Shown in pieces: positions 37,252-45,529 of a DNA stretch of 64,000 nt. The notes beneath the pieces are model-generated. The model worked only from the letters and a program-made list of their open reading frames with translations. It made no database searches and had not been told where the DNA came from. How positions within the stretch are numbered: position 1 is the first letter of the stretch; every line of letters starts with the position of its first letter. The position numbers were made by a program, and so were the translations under genes. The DNA comes from Hyphomicrobiales bacterium (lineage in GTDB: Bacteria; Pseudomonadota; Alphaproteobacteria; Rhizobiales; Rhizobiaceae), in assembly GCA_900465915.1 (NCBI GenBank), contig UBKJ01000003.1:64144-128143 (forward strand), written 5' to 3'.

Positions 37252-38955
37252 ATGCCTGAACTCGTCGACCAGCTTCGCCATATCGTCGGCCGCCGTCACG
37301 TCCTGACCGGCGACACGGAGACGCGGCGTTTCCGCCAGGGTTATCGCTACGGCGGCGGCGCGGCGCTGGCCGTGGTGCGGCCCGGCACGCTTCTCGAGAT
37401 GTGGCGGGCGCTGCAGGCCTGCCACAAGGCGGGGACGGTCATCATCTGCCAGGCCGCCAATACGGGCCTCACCGGCGGCTCGACGCCGGTTCCCGAAGGC
37501 TACGACCGGCCGGTCGTCATCGTCAACACGCTGCGCCTGCGCCGCCTCGACCTGATCGGCGGCGGCGCGCAGGTCGTCTCGCAGCCCGGCGTCACGCTCG
37601 ACCAGCTCGAAAAGACCCTGCGCCCCATCGGCCGCGAGCCGCATTCGGTGATCGGGTCGAGCTGCATCGGCGCGTCGGTGACGGGCGGCGTGTGCAACAA
37701 TTCCGGCGGCTCGCTGATAAGGCGCGGGCCGGCCTATACGCAGCTCGCGCTCTTCGCCCGCATCGACGCAAACGGCGAGCTGACGCTGGTCAACCATCTC
37801 GGCGTCGATCTGGGCGCGACGCCGGAGGAGATGCTGGGCCGGCTGGACAAGGGAGAGATCCCGGCGGGAAGCGTCGACCAGGCCTCGAACCTCTGCGCCT
37901 CCGACCACGATTATTGCAACCATGTGCGCGACATCTCCGCCGACACGCCGGCGCGCTTCAACGCCGATCCGCGCCGGCTCTACGAGGCGTCGGGCTCGGC
38001 GGGCAAGCTGGCGGTGTTCGCGCTGCGGCTCGACACCTTTCCGGCCGACGAGAAGACGCAGGTCTTCTATATCGGCGCCAACGATCCGGCGGAGCTGGAG
38101 AGCATCCGCCGGGACATCCTGTCGGGCTTCGACAGCCTGCCCGTCGCCGGCGAATATATGCATCGCACGGCCTATGACCTCGCCCGGCGCTACGGCAAGG
38201 ACATGTTCCTGTTCATCCGCGCCTTCGGCACGGACCGGATTCCGCACGCCTTCGGCGTCAAGAGCCGCTTCGACGGGATCACCGAGAAGCTCGGCCTCGG
38301 CGGCGCGGTCAGCGACCGCATCCTGCAATGCGTCACCCGCCTTCTGCCCGATCACCTGCCGCCGAAGCTCAACGATTTCCGCGACCGCTACGAGCATCAC
38401 CTGCTGTTGAAAATGGGCGACGACGGCGTCGAGGAGGCGCGGCGCTATCTTTCGGCGCGCTTTCCCTCCGCGCATGGGGCCTATGTCGAATGCACGGACG
38501 CGGAGGGCAAGGCCGCCTTCCTCAACCGCTTCGCCATCGGCGGCGCGGTGGTGCGCTATCGGGCGGTGCATCCGAAGACGGTGGAGGACATCGTCGCGCT
38601 CGACATCGCCTTGCCGCGCAACACGCTCGACTGGTTCGAGCGCCTGCCGGCGGAGATCGCGGAGAAGATCGACGTGACCATGTATTGCGGCCATTTCTTC
38701 TGCCATGTCCTGCACCAGGAATATCTGGTGAAGAAGGGCGAGGACTGCCACGCCGTGAAGGAGGCGATCCTCGCTTTGTTGCAGGAACGCGGCGCGAAAT
38801 ACCCGGCCGAGCACAATGTCGGCCATCTCTACGAGGCCGAGGACAGCCTGAAGGAATTCTACCGCGCGCTGGACCCCACCAACAGCTTCAATCCGGGCAT
38901 CGGCCAATTGTCCCGGCGGTTGAACTGGCAGGAGGCCGGCGCGTCCGGGCGCTGA
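37252..38955 (+). CDS. dld: Quinone-dependent D-lactate dehydrogenase, FAD-binding
   Basis: A 567-residue FAD-linked oxidase of the E. coli Dld type: FAD/PCMH domain (about 35-225; ANTGLTGGSTPVPEGYDRP, GSSCIGASVTGGVCNNSGG) and a C-terminal membrane-binding catalytic part (RIPHAFGVKSRFDGI, HNVGHLYEA). It oxidises D-lactate to pyruvate and feeds the quinone pool at the inner membrane. It sits between the ketose genes and a GntR/FCD regulator that often controls hydroxy-acid oxidation, so it may not belong functionally to the psicose genes. Confidence 0.93.
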   Translation: MPELVDQLRHIVGRRHVLTGDTETRRFRQGYRYGGGAALAVVRPGTLLEMWRALQACHKAGTVIICQAANTGLTGGSTPVPEGYDRPVVIVNTLRLRRLDLIGGGAQVVSQPGVTLDQLEKTLRPIGREPHSVIGSSCIGASVTGGVCNNSGGSLIRRGPAYTQLALFARIDANGELTLVNHLGVDLGATPEEMLGRLDKGEIPAGSVDQASNLCASDHDYCNHVRDISADTPARFNADPRRLYEASGSAGKLAVFALRLDTFPADEKTQVFYIGANDPAELESIRRDILSGFDSLPVAGEYMHRTAYDLARRYGKDMFLFIRAFGTDRIPHAFGVKSRFDGITEKLGLGGAVSDRILQCVTRLLPDHLPPKLNDFRDRYEHHLLLKMGDDGVEEARRYLSARFPSAHGAYVECTDAEGKAAFLNRFAIGGAVVRYRAVHPKTVEDIVALDIALPRNTLDWFERLPAEIAEKIDVTMYCGHFFCHVLHQEYLVKKGEDCHAVKEAILALLQERGAKYPAEHNVGHLYEAEDSLKEFYRALDPTNSFNPGIGQLSRRLNWQEAGASGR

Positions 38956-39029
38956 CGGATATAATCCAGCCTGTTGACAAATTTATACAAAACGTCGTCT
39001 TCTCGTTCCAGGGACAATTGGAGACGACG

Positions 39030-39683
39030 ATGGCCGCCGGGACGAACGAAGCGCGGAAATCCGCGCCCGAGCTGGTGCGCGACGGATTGCGCAGCGCGAT
39101 TTTGGAGGGGAAGTACAGCGAAGGCCAGCAACTGCGCCAGGACGAACTGGCGGAGGAGTTCGGCACGTCGCGCATTCCGGTGCGCGAGGCGCTGCGGCAG
39201 CTGGAGAGCGAGGGCCTGGTCGAGTTGCAGACCAACAAGGGCGCCGTGGTCAAGGGCCTGTCGCTGGAGGACGTGCTGGAATTGCTCGACATCCGCATCG
39301 CGCTGGAATGCCGGGCGCTGAAGCTCGCCATCCCCGACATGGCCGTCGAGGACGCCGACGCGGCGGAAGCCATCCTGACCGAATACGACGCCGCGCCCGA
39401 TCCCGCCACATGGGGCGAGATGAACTGGCGCTTCCACTGGACGCTCTATTCCGCCTGCAACCGGCCGAAGCTGCTCGGCATGATCGAATCCAATTACGGC
39501 CATGTCAGCCGCTTCATCCGGCGGCAGGTGTCCATGGCCGTCGGCAAGGCCCGGCCGCAGCACGACCATTACGAATTGCTGCGCCTGTGCCGCGAAGGCG
39601 CGGCGGAGCAGGCCGTGGCGCTTCTGGAGAAGCATATAGAGCAGACGCAGAAATCCCTCCGCGCCGCCCTGCGCCATCGCTGA
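39030..39683 (+). CDS. GntR family (FCD domain) transcriptional regulator
   Basis: A 217-residue regulator: winged helix (LRSAILEGKYSEGQQLRQDELAEEF, then SRIPVREALRQLESEGLV) and an all-helical FCD sensor domain (about 85-210; ATWGEMNWRFHWTLYSACN, HDHYELL). ATG 39030 has ggag six bases ahead; the long frame upstream mirrors dld. Its leader holds TTGACA (38974-38979) and an AT-rich ACAAATTTATACAAA stretch, a possible operator. Likely regulates dld or the sugar genes. Confidence 0.9.
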   Translation: MAAGTNEARKSAPELVRDGLRSAILEGKYSEGQQLRQDELAEEFGTSRIPVREALRQLESEGLVELQTNKGAVVKGLSLEDVLELLDIRIALECRALKLAIPDMAVEDADAAEAILTEYDAAPDPATWGEMNWRFHWTLYSACNRPKLLGMIESNYGHVSRFIRRQVSMAVGKARPQHDHYELLRLCREGAAEQAVALLEKHIEQTQKSLRAALRHR

Positions 39684-39923
39684 AAGGGCGGCTGACGGTT
39701 AGATGGCGCCACGTTTGCTTAACAGCGACTATCGCCTTCAATAGCTGCTGTTGTGAAAGCGTCGCAAAACGGATTGTTGCGGTGGCTAGGGCGCTGTGCA
39801 CTATATGCTTTCAAATTCTTCCATTTTCATCCATATGTCACTTCTCTTTATATTGAATGATAACACTTGAAAAAGCTCCATAAAAGTTATACCTATTTTG
39901 CAGGTTAAAGGGGGGAGATAAAT

Positions 39924-40022
39924 ATGCGTTGTCGTCGCTATGCGCTTAGCATTCAGTTGGGACCAATAAAAATTAAATTTGAGCTTTTATATCGATCTGA
40001 TGTAAAGGTATTTATACGGTAG
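39924..40022 (+). CDS. Small ORF of 32 codons, unknown
   Basis: ATG 39924 is preceded by an unusually strong SD (AGGGGGGAGA, five bases spacing). The peptide (MRCRRYALSIQLGPIKIK..., ending DVKVFIR) is basic and matches no family I know. The TAG stop is four bases before the CRISPR-like repeat. The SD is the only positive evidence for translation. Confidence 0.4.
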   Translation: MRCRRYALSIQLGPIKIKFELLYRSDVKVFIR

Positions 40023-40025
40023 TTA

Positions 40026-40056
40026 GTCGTTCCTGCATAGGAACGTGGATAGAAAC
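40026..40056 (+). repeat. Solitary type I-C-like CRISPR repeat
   Basis: A 31-base unit starts GTCGTTCCTGCATAGGAAC and ends CGTGGATAGAAAC. It has the I-C repeat architecture: GTCG start, a hairpin (GTTCC..GGAAC), and the GTGGATxGAAAC 3' handle, one base off the usual GTGGATTGAAAC. Only one copy is present and no spacer array or cas gene occurs in the window. An intrinsic terminator follows 25 bases later, so a short RNA carrying this repeat could be made. Confidence 0.5.
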
Positions 40057-40080
40057 TCTTTTTAGTGTATGATAGTTATT

Positions 40081-40119
40081 GACAGCGGATAAAGTTATTA
40101 ACTTTGCCGCTGTCTTTTT
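40081..40119 (+). terminator. Intrinsic terminator downstream of the solitary repeat
   Basis: GACAGCGG (40081-40088) pairs with CCGCTGTC (40107-40114), with an inner AAAGTT/AACTTT stem, followed by TTTTT. The gene behind it (lysR) has its own start 150 bases on, so this terminator appears to end a short transcript from within the AT-rich island. Confidence 0.8.
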
Positions 40120-40275
40120 AAACTCTCGAATTTCCTTAAGACGGAAGCCTTTCGCATTTTCGGTCGGTGCGGCCCGACCGCAATGATTGACTCGGCCTCC
40201 ACGACAGGCGAATTTCACAGAAGATACATAAGCCTGCGCTAGACAGCGTCAGGTTCCTCCACACCCGCAGGCCCC

Positions 40276-41202
40276 ATGAGCGTCACCCTTGCCCAGATGA
40301 AAGCCGTCGAGGCCCTGTCGCGCACCGGAAAGTTTTCCGCCGCGGCGGAGGAACTGGGCGTCAGCCAGCCCACCGTGTCGTCGCAGGTGCAGGCCTTCGA
40401 GCAGCTCTGCAAGCGCCGCATTTTCCAGCGCAACGGCCATTCGGTGCGCGTCGCCGACGGCGCGCTGGACCTGATCGCCAAGATCCGCGTCACGCTGAAA
40501 TGCCTCGACGACGTCAACCAGGCGTTGGCGGCGGAGGCGCGGCTGGAGCGCGGGTCGCTCGGCATAGGCTTTTCGGCGCACCGGCTGATCATGCCGGCGC
40601 TGACGGCCTTCGTGCGGCGCTATCCGGCCATCCACCTCAACACGCGAGGCGGCCCGTCGCTGGCGCTGCTGTCCGACGTGCTCAACGGGGATCTCGACCT
40701 CGCCACCATCTCCATGCCGACGCCCGATCCGCGCCTGTTCTGCGAGGAGATATTGCGCAGCCGCATCGTCATCTACGGCCCCAAGGGCCATCCGGCGCTG
40801 CGGGCCGGCGCGCTGACGCTCAGGCAACTGGCGCAGGAGAAGCTGGTGCTGTGGAACCTCAAGTCCGGCACGCGCTCGACGGTGGAGCTGGCGGCGCGGG
40901 AGGCGGGCGTCGTGCTCAATTGCGTGCTGGAAGTGGCCACGCTCGACGTGGCCTACGCCTCGGCCGCCGCCGGCATCGGGCTCGGCTGCGCCATCGAGGG
41001 CGAGCTGGAGGCCGACGCCAATATCGACGTCGCGCCGCTGACCGGGCCGGAGCTCTCCATCGGCCATTACCTCGTCTGCCTGCCCGAATGCCGCGAGCAC
41101 GCCGCCGTCAAGGCCTTCTTCGAGATCGCCCGCGCCTGCCACGGCCGCGCCGCCGGGTCGGTTCCCGGGGGAACGTCGATGGACTATAGATTCGATCTAT
41201 AA
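40276..41202 (+). CDS. LysR family transcriptional regulator of the aminoethylphosphonate locus
   Basis: A 308-residue LysR protein: HTH at about 5-62 (MKAVEALSRTGKFSAAAEELGVSQPTVSSQVQAFEQ in pieces: FSAAAEELGVSQPTVS) and a periplasmic-binding-like effector domain after residue 90. It is transcribed toward the phosphonate genes on the same strand with an 82-base gap. By position it is the likely activator of the AEP uptake and cleavage operon. Confidence 0.9.
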   Translation: MSVTLAQMKAVEALSRTGKFSAAAEELGVSQPTVSSQVQAFEQLCKRRIFQRNGHSVRVADGALDLIAKIRVTLKCLDDVNQALAAEARLERGSLGIGFSAHRLIMPALTAFVRRYPAIHLNTRGGPSLALLSDVLNGDLDLATISMPTPDPRLFCEEILRSRIVIYGPKGHPALRAGALTLRQLAQEKLVLWNLKSGTRSTVELAAREAGVVLNCVLEVATLDVAYASAAAGIGLGCAIEGELEADANIDVAPLTGPELSIGHYLVCLPECREHAAVKAFFEIARACHGRAAGSVPGGTSMDYRFDL

Positions 41203-41221
41203 ATTTCCACGTTTCATCCGC

Positions 41222-41239
41222 CTGTCATATAACGCGATT
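41222..41239 (+). promoter_or_regulatory. Possible PhoB (PHO box) half-site
   Basis: CTGTCATATAAC matches the first twelve bases of the PHO-box consensus (CTGTCATAWAWC), but the second CTGTCA direct repeat is missing. It lies 60 bases upstream of the phosphonate-binding-protein gene, where phosphate control would make sense. Confidence 0.3.
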
Positions 41240-41284
41240 AGGTGTCCTCCCGAACTTCACAGCCACGTTCGAGAGGACTCGTTC

Positions 41285-42304
41285 ATGAAGACCCGCCTGT
41301 TCGCCGCCACGCTCGCGCTGGCCGCCCTCGCTTCCGGCTCGGCTTTCGCCGAGACGACGCTCACCGTCTACACGGCCTTCGAGGCCGACCAGCTCGAAGC
41401 CTACAAGGCCGCCTTCGAGAAGGCGAACCCGGACATCAAGATCAACTGGATCCGCGATTCCACCGGCGTCGTCACCGCCAAGCTTTTGGCCGAGAAGGAG
41501 AATCCGCAGGCCGACGTGGTCTGGGGCCTGGCCGCCACCTCGCTGCTGCTGCTCAAGCAGGAAGGCATGCTGCAGGCCTATGCGCCGGCGGGCGTCGAGC
41601 GGCTCGATCCGCGCTTCCGCGATTCCGCCAATCCGCCCGCATGGCTCGGCTTCGACGCCTGGTCGGCCGCGCTCTGCGTCAACAAGGTGGAGCTGGCCAA
41701 GTCCGGCGCGCCGATGCCCAAGAGCTGGGCCGACCTGACCAAGCCGGAATATAAGGGCATGATCGCCATGCCGAACCCGGCCTCCTCCGGCACCGGCTTC
41801 CTCGACGTCGCCGCCTGGCTGCAGATGATGGGCGAACAGAAGGGTTGGGCCTATATGGACGCTCTGCACAAGAACATCAGCACCTACATGCATTCCGGCT
41901 CCAAGCCGTGCAAGGACGCCGCCCGCGGCGAGGTGACCATCGGCGTCTCCTTCGACTTCCGCGGCGCGCAGGAGAAGACCCGCGGCGCGCCGGTCGAGGT
42001 CGTGGTGCCGGAAGAAGGCATCGGCTGGGACGCCGAGGCCGTCGCCATCGTCGACGGCACCGAGAAGCTCGACGCGGCCAAGAAGCTCGTCGACTTCGCC
42101 GTCTCCGACGCGGCCATGAAGCTCTACAACGACAATTACGCCATCCTCGGCGTGCCGGGGATCGCCAAGCCGGTCGAGAACTTCCCCGCCGACGTCGACA
42201 AGAAGATGATCAAGAACGACTTCCAGTGGGCGGCGAGCAATCGCGAACGCATCCTGGCGGAATGGGACAAGCGCTACGGCTCCAAGAACGAGCCCAAGGG
42301 CTGA
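41285..42304 (+). CDS. 2-Aminoethylphosphonate ABC transporter, substrate-binding protein
   Basis: A 339-residue extracellular binding protein of the iron/AEP-binding type, with signal peptide (LFAATLALAALASGSAFA, cleavage before ETTL). TLTVYTAFEADQLEAYKAAFE, GVVTAKLLAEKENPQADVVWGLA and SSGTGFLDVAAWLQ are typical of the putative AEP-binding proteins found beside phnX. ATG 41285 has gagagga upstream. It is followed by an RNA hairpin and the ATPase gene. Confidence 0.88.
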   Translation: MKTRLFAATLALAALASGSAFAETTLTVYTAFEADQLEAYKAAFEKANPDIKINWIRDSTGVVTAKLLAEKENPQADVVWGLAATSLLLLKQEGMLQAYAPAGVERLDPRFRDSANPPAWLGFDAWSAALCVNKVELAKSGAPMPKSWADLTKPEYKGMIAMPNPASSGTGFLDVAAWLQMMGEQKGWAYMDALHKNISTYMHSGSKPCKDAARGEVTIGVSFDFRGAQEKTRGAPVEVVVPEEGIGWDAEAVAIVDGTEKLDAAKKLVDFAVSDAAMKLYNDNYAILGVPGIAKPVENFPADVDKKMIKNDFQWAASNRERILAEWDKRYGSKNEPKG

Positions 42305-42324
42305 TCCGCTCCCATCCTCGAAAC

Positions 42325-42350
42325 GGGGTTCGTTCCGCGGGACGAACCCC
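42325..42350 (+). other. Intercistronic hairpin after the binding-protein gene
   Basis: GGGGTTCGT (42325-42333) and ACGAACCCC (42342-42350) form a 9-bp stem between the AEP-binding-protein and ATPase genes. No T run follows. Probably an mRNA-stability element or partial attenuator. Confidence 0.6.
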
Positions 42351-42383
42351 ACCCCCGCGGCCTAAAGATTGGCGGAAAACCTC

Positions 42384-43475
42384 ATGCACTCCGATAGTTT
42401 CACGCAGCAGCCCCATGTCCGGATCGACGGCGTCACGAAATCCTTCGGCGATTTCTCCGCCCTGAAACGGGTGTCGCTCGACATCTGGCCGGGTGAGTTC
42501 ACCTGCTTCCTCGGGCCGTCGGGTTGCGGCAAGACCACGCTTCTGCGCGCCATCGCGGGGCTGGACATCCAGTCCGAGGGCCAGATCTTCATGAACGGCC
42601 GCGACGTCTCGGCGCTGCCGCCATCCGAGCGCGACTTCGGCATCGTCTTCCAGTCCTATGCGCTGTTCCCCAACCTCACCGTCAACCAGAACGTCGCCTA
42701 CGGCCTCGCCGGGCGCGGCATGAAGCGCGCCGAGATCGACAGGCGCGTGGCGACGCTGCTCGAGACCGTCGGCCTGCCCGAACAGGGCAAGAAATATCCC
42801 ACGAAACTGTCCGGCGGCCAGCAGCAGCGCGTGGCGCTGGCGCGCGCGCTCGCCACCGAGCCGAAGCTGCTGCTGCTCGACGAGCCGCTTTCGGCGCTGG
42901 ACGCCAAGGTGCGCCATCATCTGCGCCGCGAGATGAAGGATCTGCAGCGCAATCTCGGCGTCACCACCATCATGGTCACCCACGACCAGCACGAGGCGCT
43001 GACCATGGCCGACCGCATCGTCGTCATGAGCAAGGGCAAGATCGAGCAGGTCGGCACGCCGGAGGACATCTACCAGTCGCCGGCCAGCCCCTTCGTCGCC
43101 GATTTCGTCGGCGAGATGAATTTCATTCCGGCCGAGATCGTCGCCGACAACAAGGTGCGCATCGGCCGCATCGAGTTCGACGCCGACACGTCCGGCCTTA
43201 AGGAGCGCTCGGTGGTCGCGGCCGTGCGGCCGGAGGACGTTGTGGTCAGCGGCGCCGACGACCGGCCCAACCGCTTCCGCACCCGCATGGAGGAGGGCGA
43301 GTTCCTCGGCTCCTTCTTCCGCGCCCGCTTCGGCGGCGGCGATCTGGGCGCCAACAGCCTGCGCGCCGACGTCGCCATGCACGACATCCGCGCCCTCAAG
43401 CTCAAGCCCGGCGAGGACATGCCCGTCGCCATCCCGCGCGAGCGCATCCGCGTCTACCAGAACACGGCGGCCTGA
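42384..43475 (+). CDS. 2-Aminoethylphosphonate ABC transporter, ATP-binding protein
   Basis: A 363-residue ATPase of the PotA/FbpC type: Walker A GPSGCGKTT, Q-loop FQSYALFPN, signature LSGGQQQR, Walker B LLLLDEPLSALD, H-loop VTHDQHEA, then a C-terminal TOBE-like regulatory domain (about 285-355). The frame starts at TTG 42369; ATG 42384 with ggcggaaa upstream is preferred. Stop and next start are two bases apart. Confidence 0.9.
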   Translation: MHSDSFTQQPHVRIDGVTKSFGDFSALKRVSLDIWPGEFTCFLGPSGCGKTTLLRAIAGLDIQSEGQIFMNGRDVSALPPSERDFGIVFQSYALFPNLTVNQNVAYGLAGRGMKRAEIDRRVATLLETVGLPEQGKKYPTKLSGGQQQRVALARALATEPKLLLLDEPLSALDAKVRHHLRREMKDLQRNLGVTTIMVTHDQHEALTMADRIVVMSKGKIEQVGTPEDIYQSPASPFVADFVGEMNFIPAEIVADNKVRIGRIEFDADTSGLKERSVVAAVRPEDVVVSGADDRPNRFRTRMEEGEFLGSFFRARFGGGDLGANSLRADVAMHDIRALKLKPGEDMPVAIPRERIRVYQNTAA

Positions 43476-43477
43476 CC

Positions 43478-45502
43478 ATGTCCGATATCGCAGCCGCACG
43501 CGGCGTCATCATCGGCGGGGGCCGGACCGGCGCCCGCATCCGCCCCAAAATGGCCCGCGACGAGCTGATCCAGCGCGGCCTCCTGCTCGTCGTCATCCTC
43601 TATCTCGTCGTGACGCTGGTCGTGCCGCTGTCGCTGGTGGGGATCAAGGCGGTTCAGACCTTCAGCTTCCCCTTGCAGGAGATCAAGGTCGACTTCCACA
43701 AGGACGGCGTCTGGAGCCCGCAGGGCACGCTGGCCGACTGGGCGGAGAAATCCGGCTACAAGCCCAATCCCGACCTGATGCCCAGCGAGCGCAGCCGCCT
43801 GGAGCCGGCCGCCATCGTGCCGCGCCGCGACCGCCGCGACGTCGACGCCATCCGCCTCACCGACCTCTCGCCGCAGGGCGACATGCTGGTCGTCGGCGGC
43901 AAGCCTGCGGGCGCGACGCTCGAGGCGCAGAAATCCGACTTCGGCTCGGTGCAGCTCAGGCCGGTGATGGGCTACGGGCTCGACAATTTCGGCTTCTATT
44001 TCCGCACCGACAGCCTGCGCCAGTCGATCGTCAATTCGCTGATCGTGGCGCTGACGGTGGCGCTGATCGTCACGCCGCTCTCCTTCGCCTTCGCCTACGG
44101 GCTGATGCGCACCCATATGCGCGGCAAGGGCGTCTTCCGCCTGATCGCCTCCATCCCGGTTCTGGTGCCGTCGCTGCTGCCGGCCATTGGCCTCGTCTAC
44201 CTGTTCGGCAAGCAGGGCGTGCTGACGCCGATCCTGCTCGGCGTTCCGATCTACGGCCCGCTCGGCATCATCCTGGCGTCGGTCTTCTTCACGCTGCCGC
44301 ATGCGCTGGTTATCATGACGGTGGCGCTGTCGGCCAGCGACCAGCGCCTCTACGAGGCGGCGGAAGTGTTGCGCGCCTCGCCGTTCCGCGTCTTCCGCAC
44401 CGTCACCCTGCCGGGCGCGCGCTACGGCCTGATCTCGGCTTTCTTCGTGGTGTTCACGCTGGTGGTGACGGATTTCGGCGTGCCGAAGGTGATCGGCGGC
44501 GATTTCCCCATGCTGGCGCTCGACATCTACAAGCAGGTGATCGGCCAGCAGAATTTCCAGATGGGCGCGGTGGTGTCGATCATCCTGCTGCTGCCCGCCG
44601 TCATCGCCTTCGCGGTCGACCGGGCGATCAGCCGCAAGCAGGTCGCGCAGATGACCGCCCGCGCGGTGCCCTACACGCCCAAGCAGGACAAGCGCCGCGA
44701 CGCCGCCTTCTTCGGCTTCTGCTCGCTGGTGTCGCTGTTCCTGCTGTCGATCATCGGCATGTGCCAGCTCGCCGCTTTGGCGAAGTTCTGGCCCTACGAC
44801 CTCACGCCCGGCCTGCAGCATTACGATTTCAACCGCATGGACGGCGGCGGCTGGCGCTCCTATTTCAACTCGCTTGAGCTCGCCGCGCTGGTGGCGACGA
44901 TCGGGGCGGGCGTGGTCTTCGTCGGCGCCTATCTGGTCGAGAAGACGCGCAATTTCGAAATCCCGCGCCTCGTCATGCAGATGCTCGCCATGATCCCCAT
45001 GGCGGTGCCCGGCATGGTGCTGGGGCTCGCCTACATCTTCTTCTTCAACAGCCCCGAGAACCCGCTGCATTTCGTCTACGGCACCATGGCCATCCTGGTG
45101 ATCTGCACGGTCAGCCACCTCTACACCGTGCCGCACCTGACGGCGGCGACGGCGCTGAAGCAGATGGACGGCGAGTTCGAGGCGGTGTCGATGTCGCTCA
45201 AGCAGCCCTTCTGGCGCACGCTGCGCCGGGTTAGCGCGCCGGTCTGCTTCCCGGCCATGGCGGAGGTCTGGATCTATCTCTTCGTCAACGCCATGACGAC
45301 GGTTTCGGCGGTGGTCTTCATCTATTCCTCCACCACGACGCTGTCCTCCATCGCGGTGCTCAACATGGACGACGCCGGCGACATCGCGCCCGCCGCCGCC
45401 ATGGGCATGATGATCTTCTACACCAACGCCCTGGTGCGCATCCTGCACGGCTGGGGCGCGGACGCGGTGGTGCGCCGGCTTCAGGTCTGGCGCACGCGGT
45501 AA
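43478..45502 (+). CDS. 2-Aminoethylphosphonate ABC transporter, fused double permease
   Basis: A 674-residue membrane protein with two BPD_transp_1 permease halves in one chain. The first EAA loop is YEAAEVLRASPFRVFRTVTLPG (near 290), the second FEAVSMSLKQPFWRTLRRVSAP (near 570). A roughly 120-residue periplasmic loop follows the first helix. Fused permeases of this layout are typical of the putative AEP importer, replacing separate PhnU/PhnV subunits. Confidence 0.9.
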   Translation: MSDIAAARGVIIGGGRTGARIRPKMARDELIQRGLLLVVILYLVVTLVVPLSLVGIKAVQTFSFPLQEIKVDFHKDGVWSPQGTLADWAEKSGYKPNPDLMPSERSRLEPAAIVPRRDRRDVDAIRLTDLSPQGDMLVVGGKPAGATLEAQKSDFGSVQLRPVMGYGLDNFGFYFRTDSLRQSIVNSLIVALTVALIVTPLSFAFAYGLMRTHMRGKGVFRLIASIPVLVPSLLPAIGLVYLFGKQGVLTPILLGVPIYGPLGIILASVFFTLPHALVIMTVALSASDQRLYEAAEVLRASPFRVFRTVTLPGARYGLISAFFVVFTLVVTDFGVPKVIGGDFPMLALDIYKQVIGQQNFQMGAVVSIILLLPAVIAFAVDRAISRKQVAQMTARAVPYTPKQDKRRDAAFFGFCSLVSLFLLSIIGMCQLAALAKFWPYDLTPGLQHYDFNRMDGGGWRSYFNSLELAALVATIGAGVVFVGAYLVEKTRNFEIPRLVMQMLAMIPMAVPGMVLGLAYIFFFNSPENPLHFVYGTMAILVICTVSHLYTVPHLTAATALKQMDGEFEAVSMSLKQPFWRTLRRVSAPVCFPAMAEVWIYLFVNAMTTVSAVVFIYSSTTTLSSIAVLNMDDAGDIAPAAAMGMMIFYTNALVRILHGWGADAVVRRLQVWRTR

Positions 45503-45529
45503 TTCAATCAGCATATGAAAGTCTGAACC

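Larger units (their letters stand above)
39684..40275. other. AT-rich intergenic island
   Basis: About 590 bases, clearly AT-rich from 39790 to 40140 against a GC-rich background. It starts with an imperfect inverted repeat (AACAGC...GCTGTT, 39721-39752) and contains a 32-codon ORF with a strong SD, a solitary CRISPR-like repeat and an intrinsic terminator (listed separately). The 68-codon minus-strand frame over 40012-40218 is rejected as a mirror of the terminator. Composition suggests acquired DNA. No transposase or phage gene is visible. Confidence 0.6.

Noticed and set aside
39721-39752. Insertion-sequence end or attachment site at the AACAGC/GCTGTT inverted repeat
   Set aside because: The repeat has two mismatches in 12 bp, no partner copy at the far edge of the AT-rich patch and no transposase or integrase nearby.
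40012-40218. 68-codon minus-strand frame in the AT-rich island
   Set aside because: It runs through the intrinsic terminator and CRISPR-like repeat, has no clear SD and no family resemblance.
39684-40275. A full CRISPR array
   Set aside because: Only one repeat-like unit is present; no second copy at spacer distance and no cas genes in the window.
43454-45514. 686-codon minus-strand frame over the AEP permease
   Set aside because: Asp/His/Arg-rich antisense of transmembrane segments; typical shadow of a membrane protein gene.
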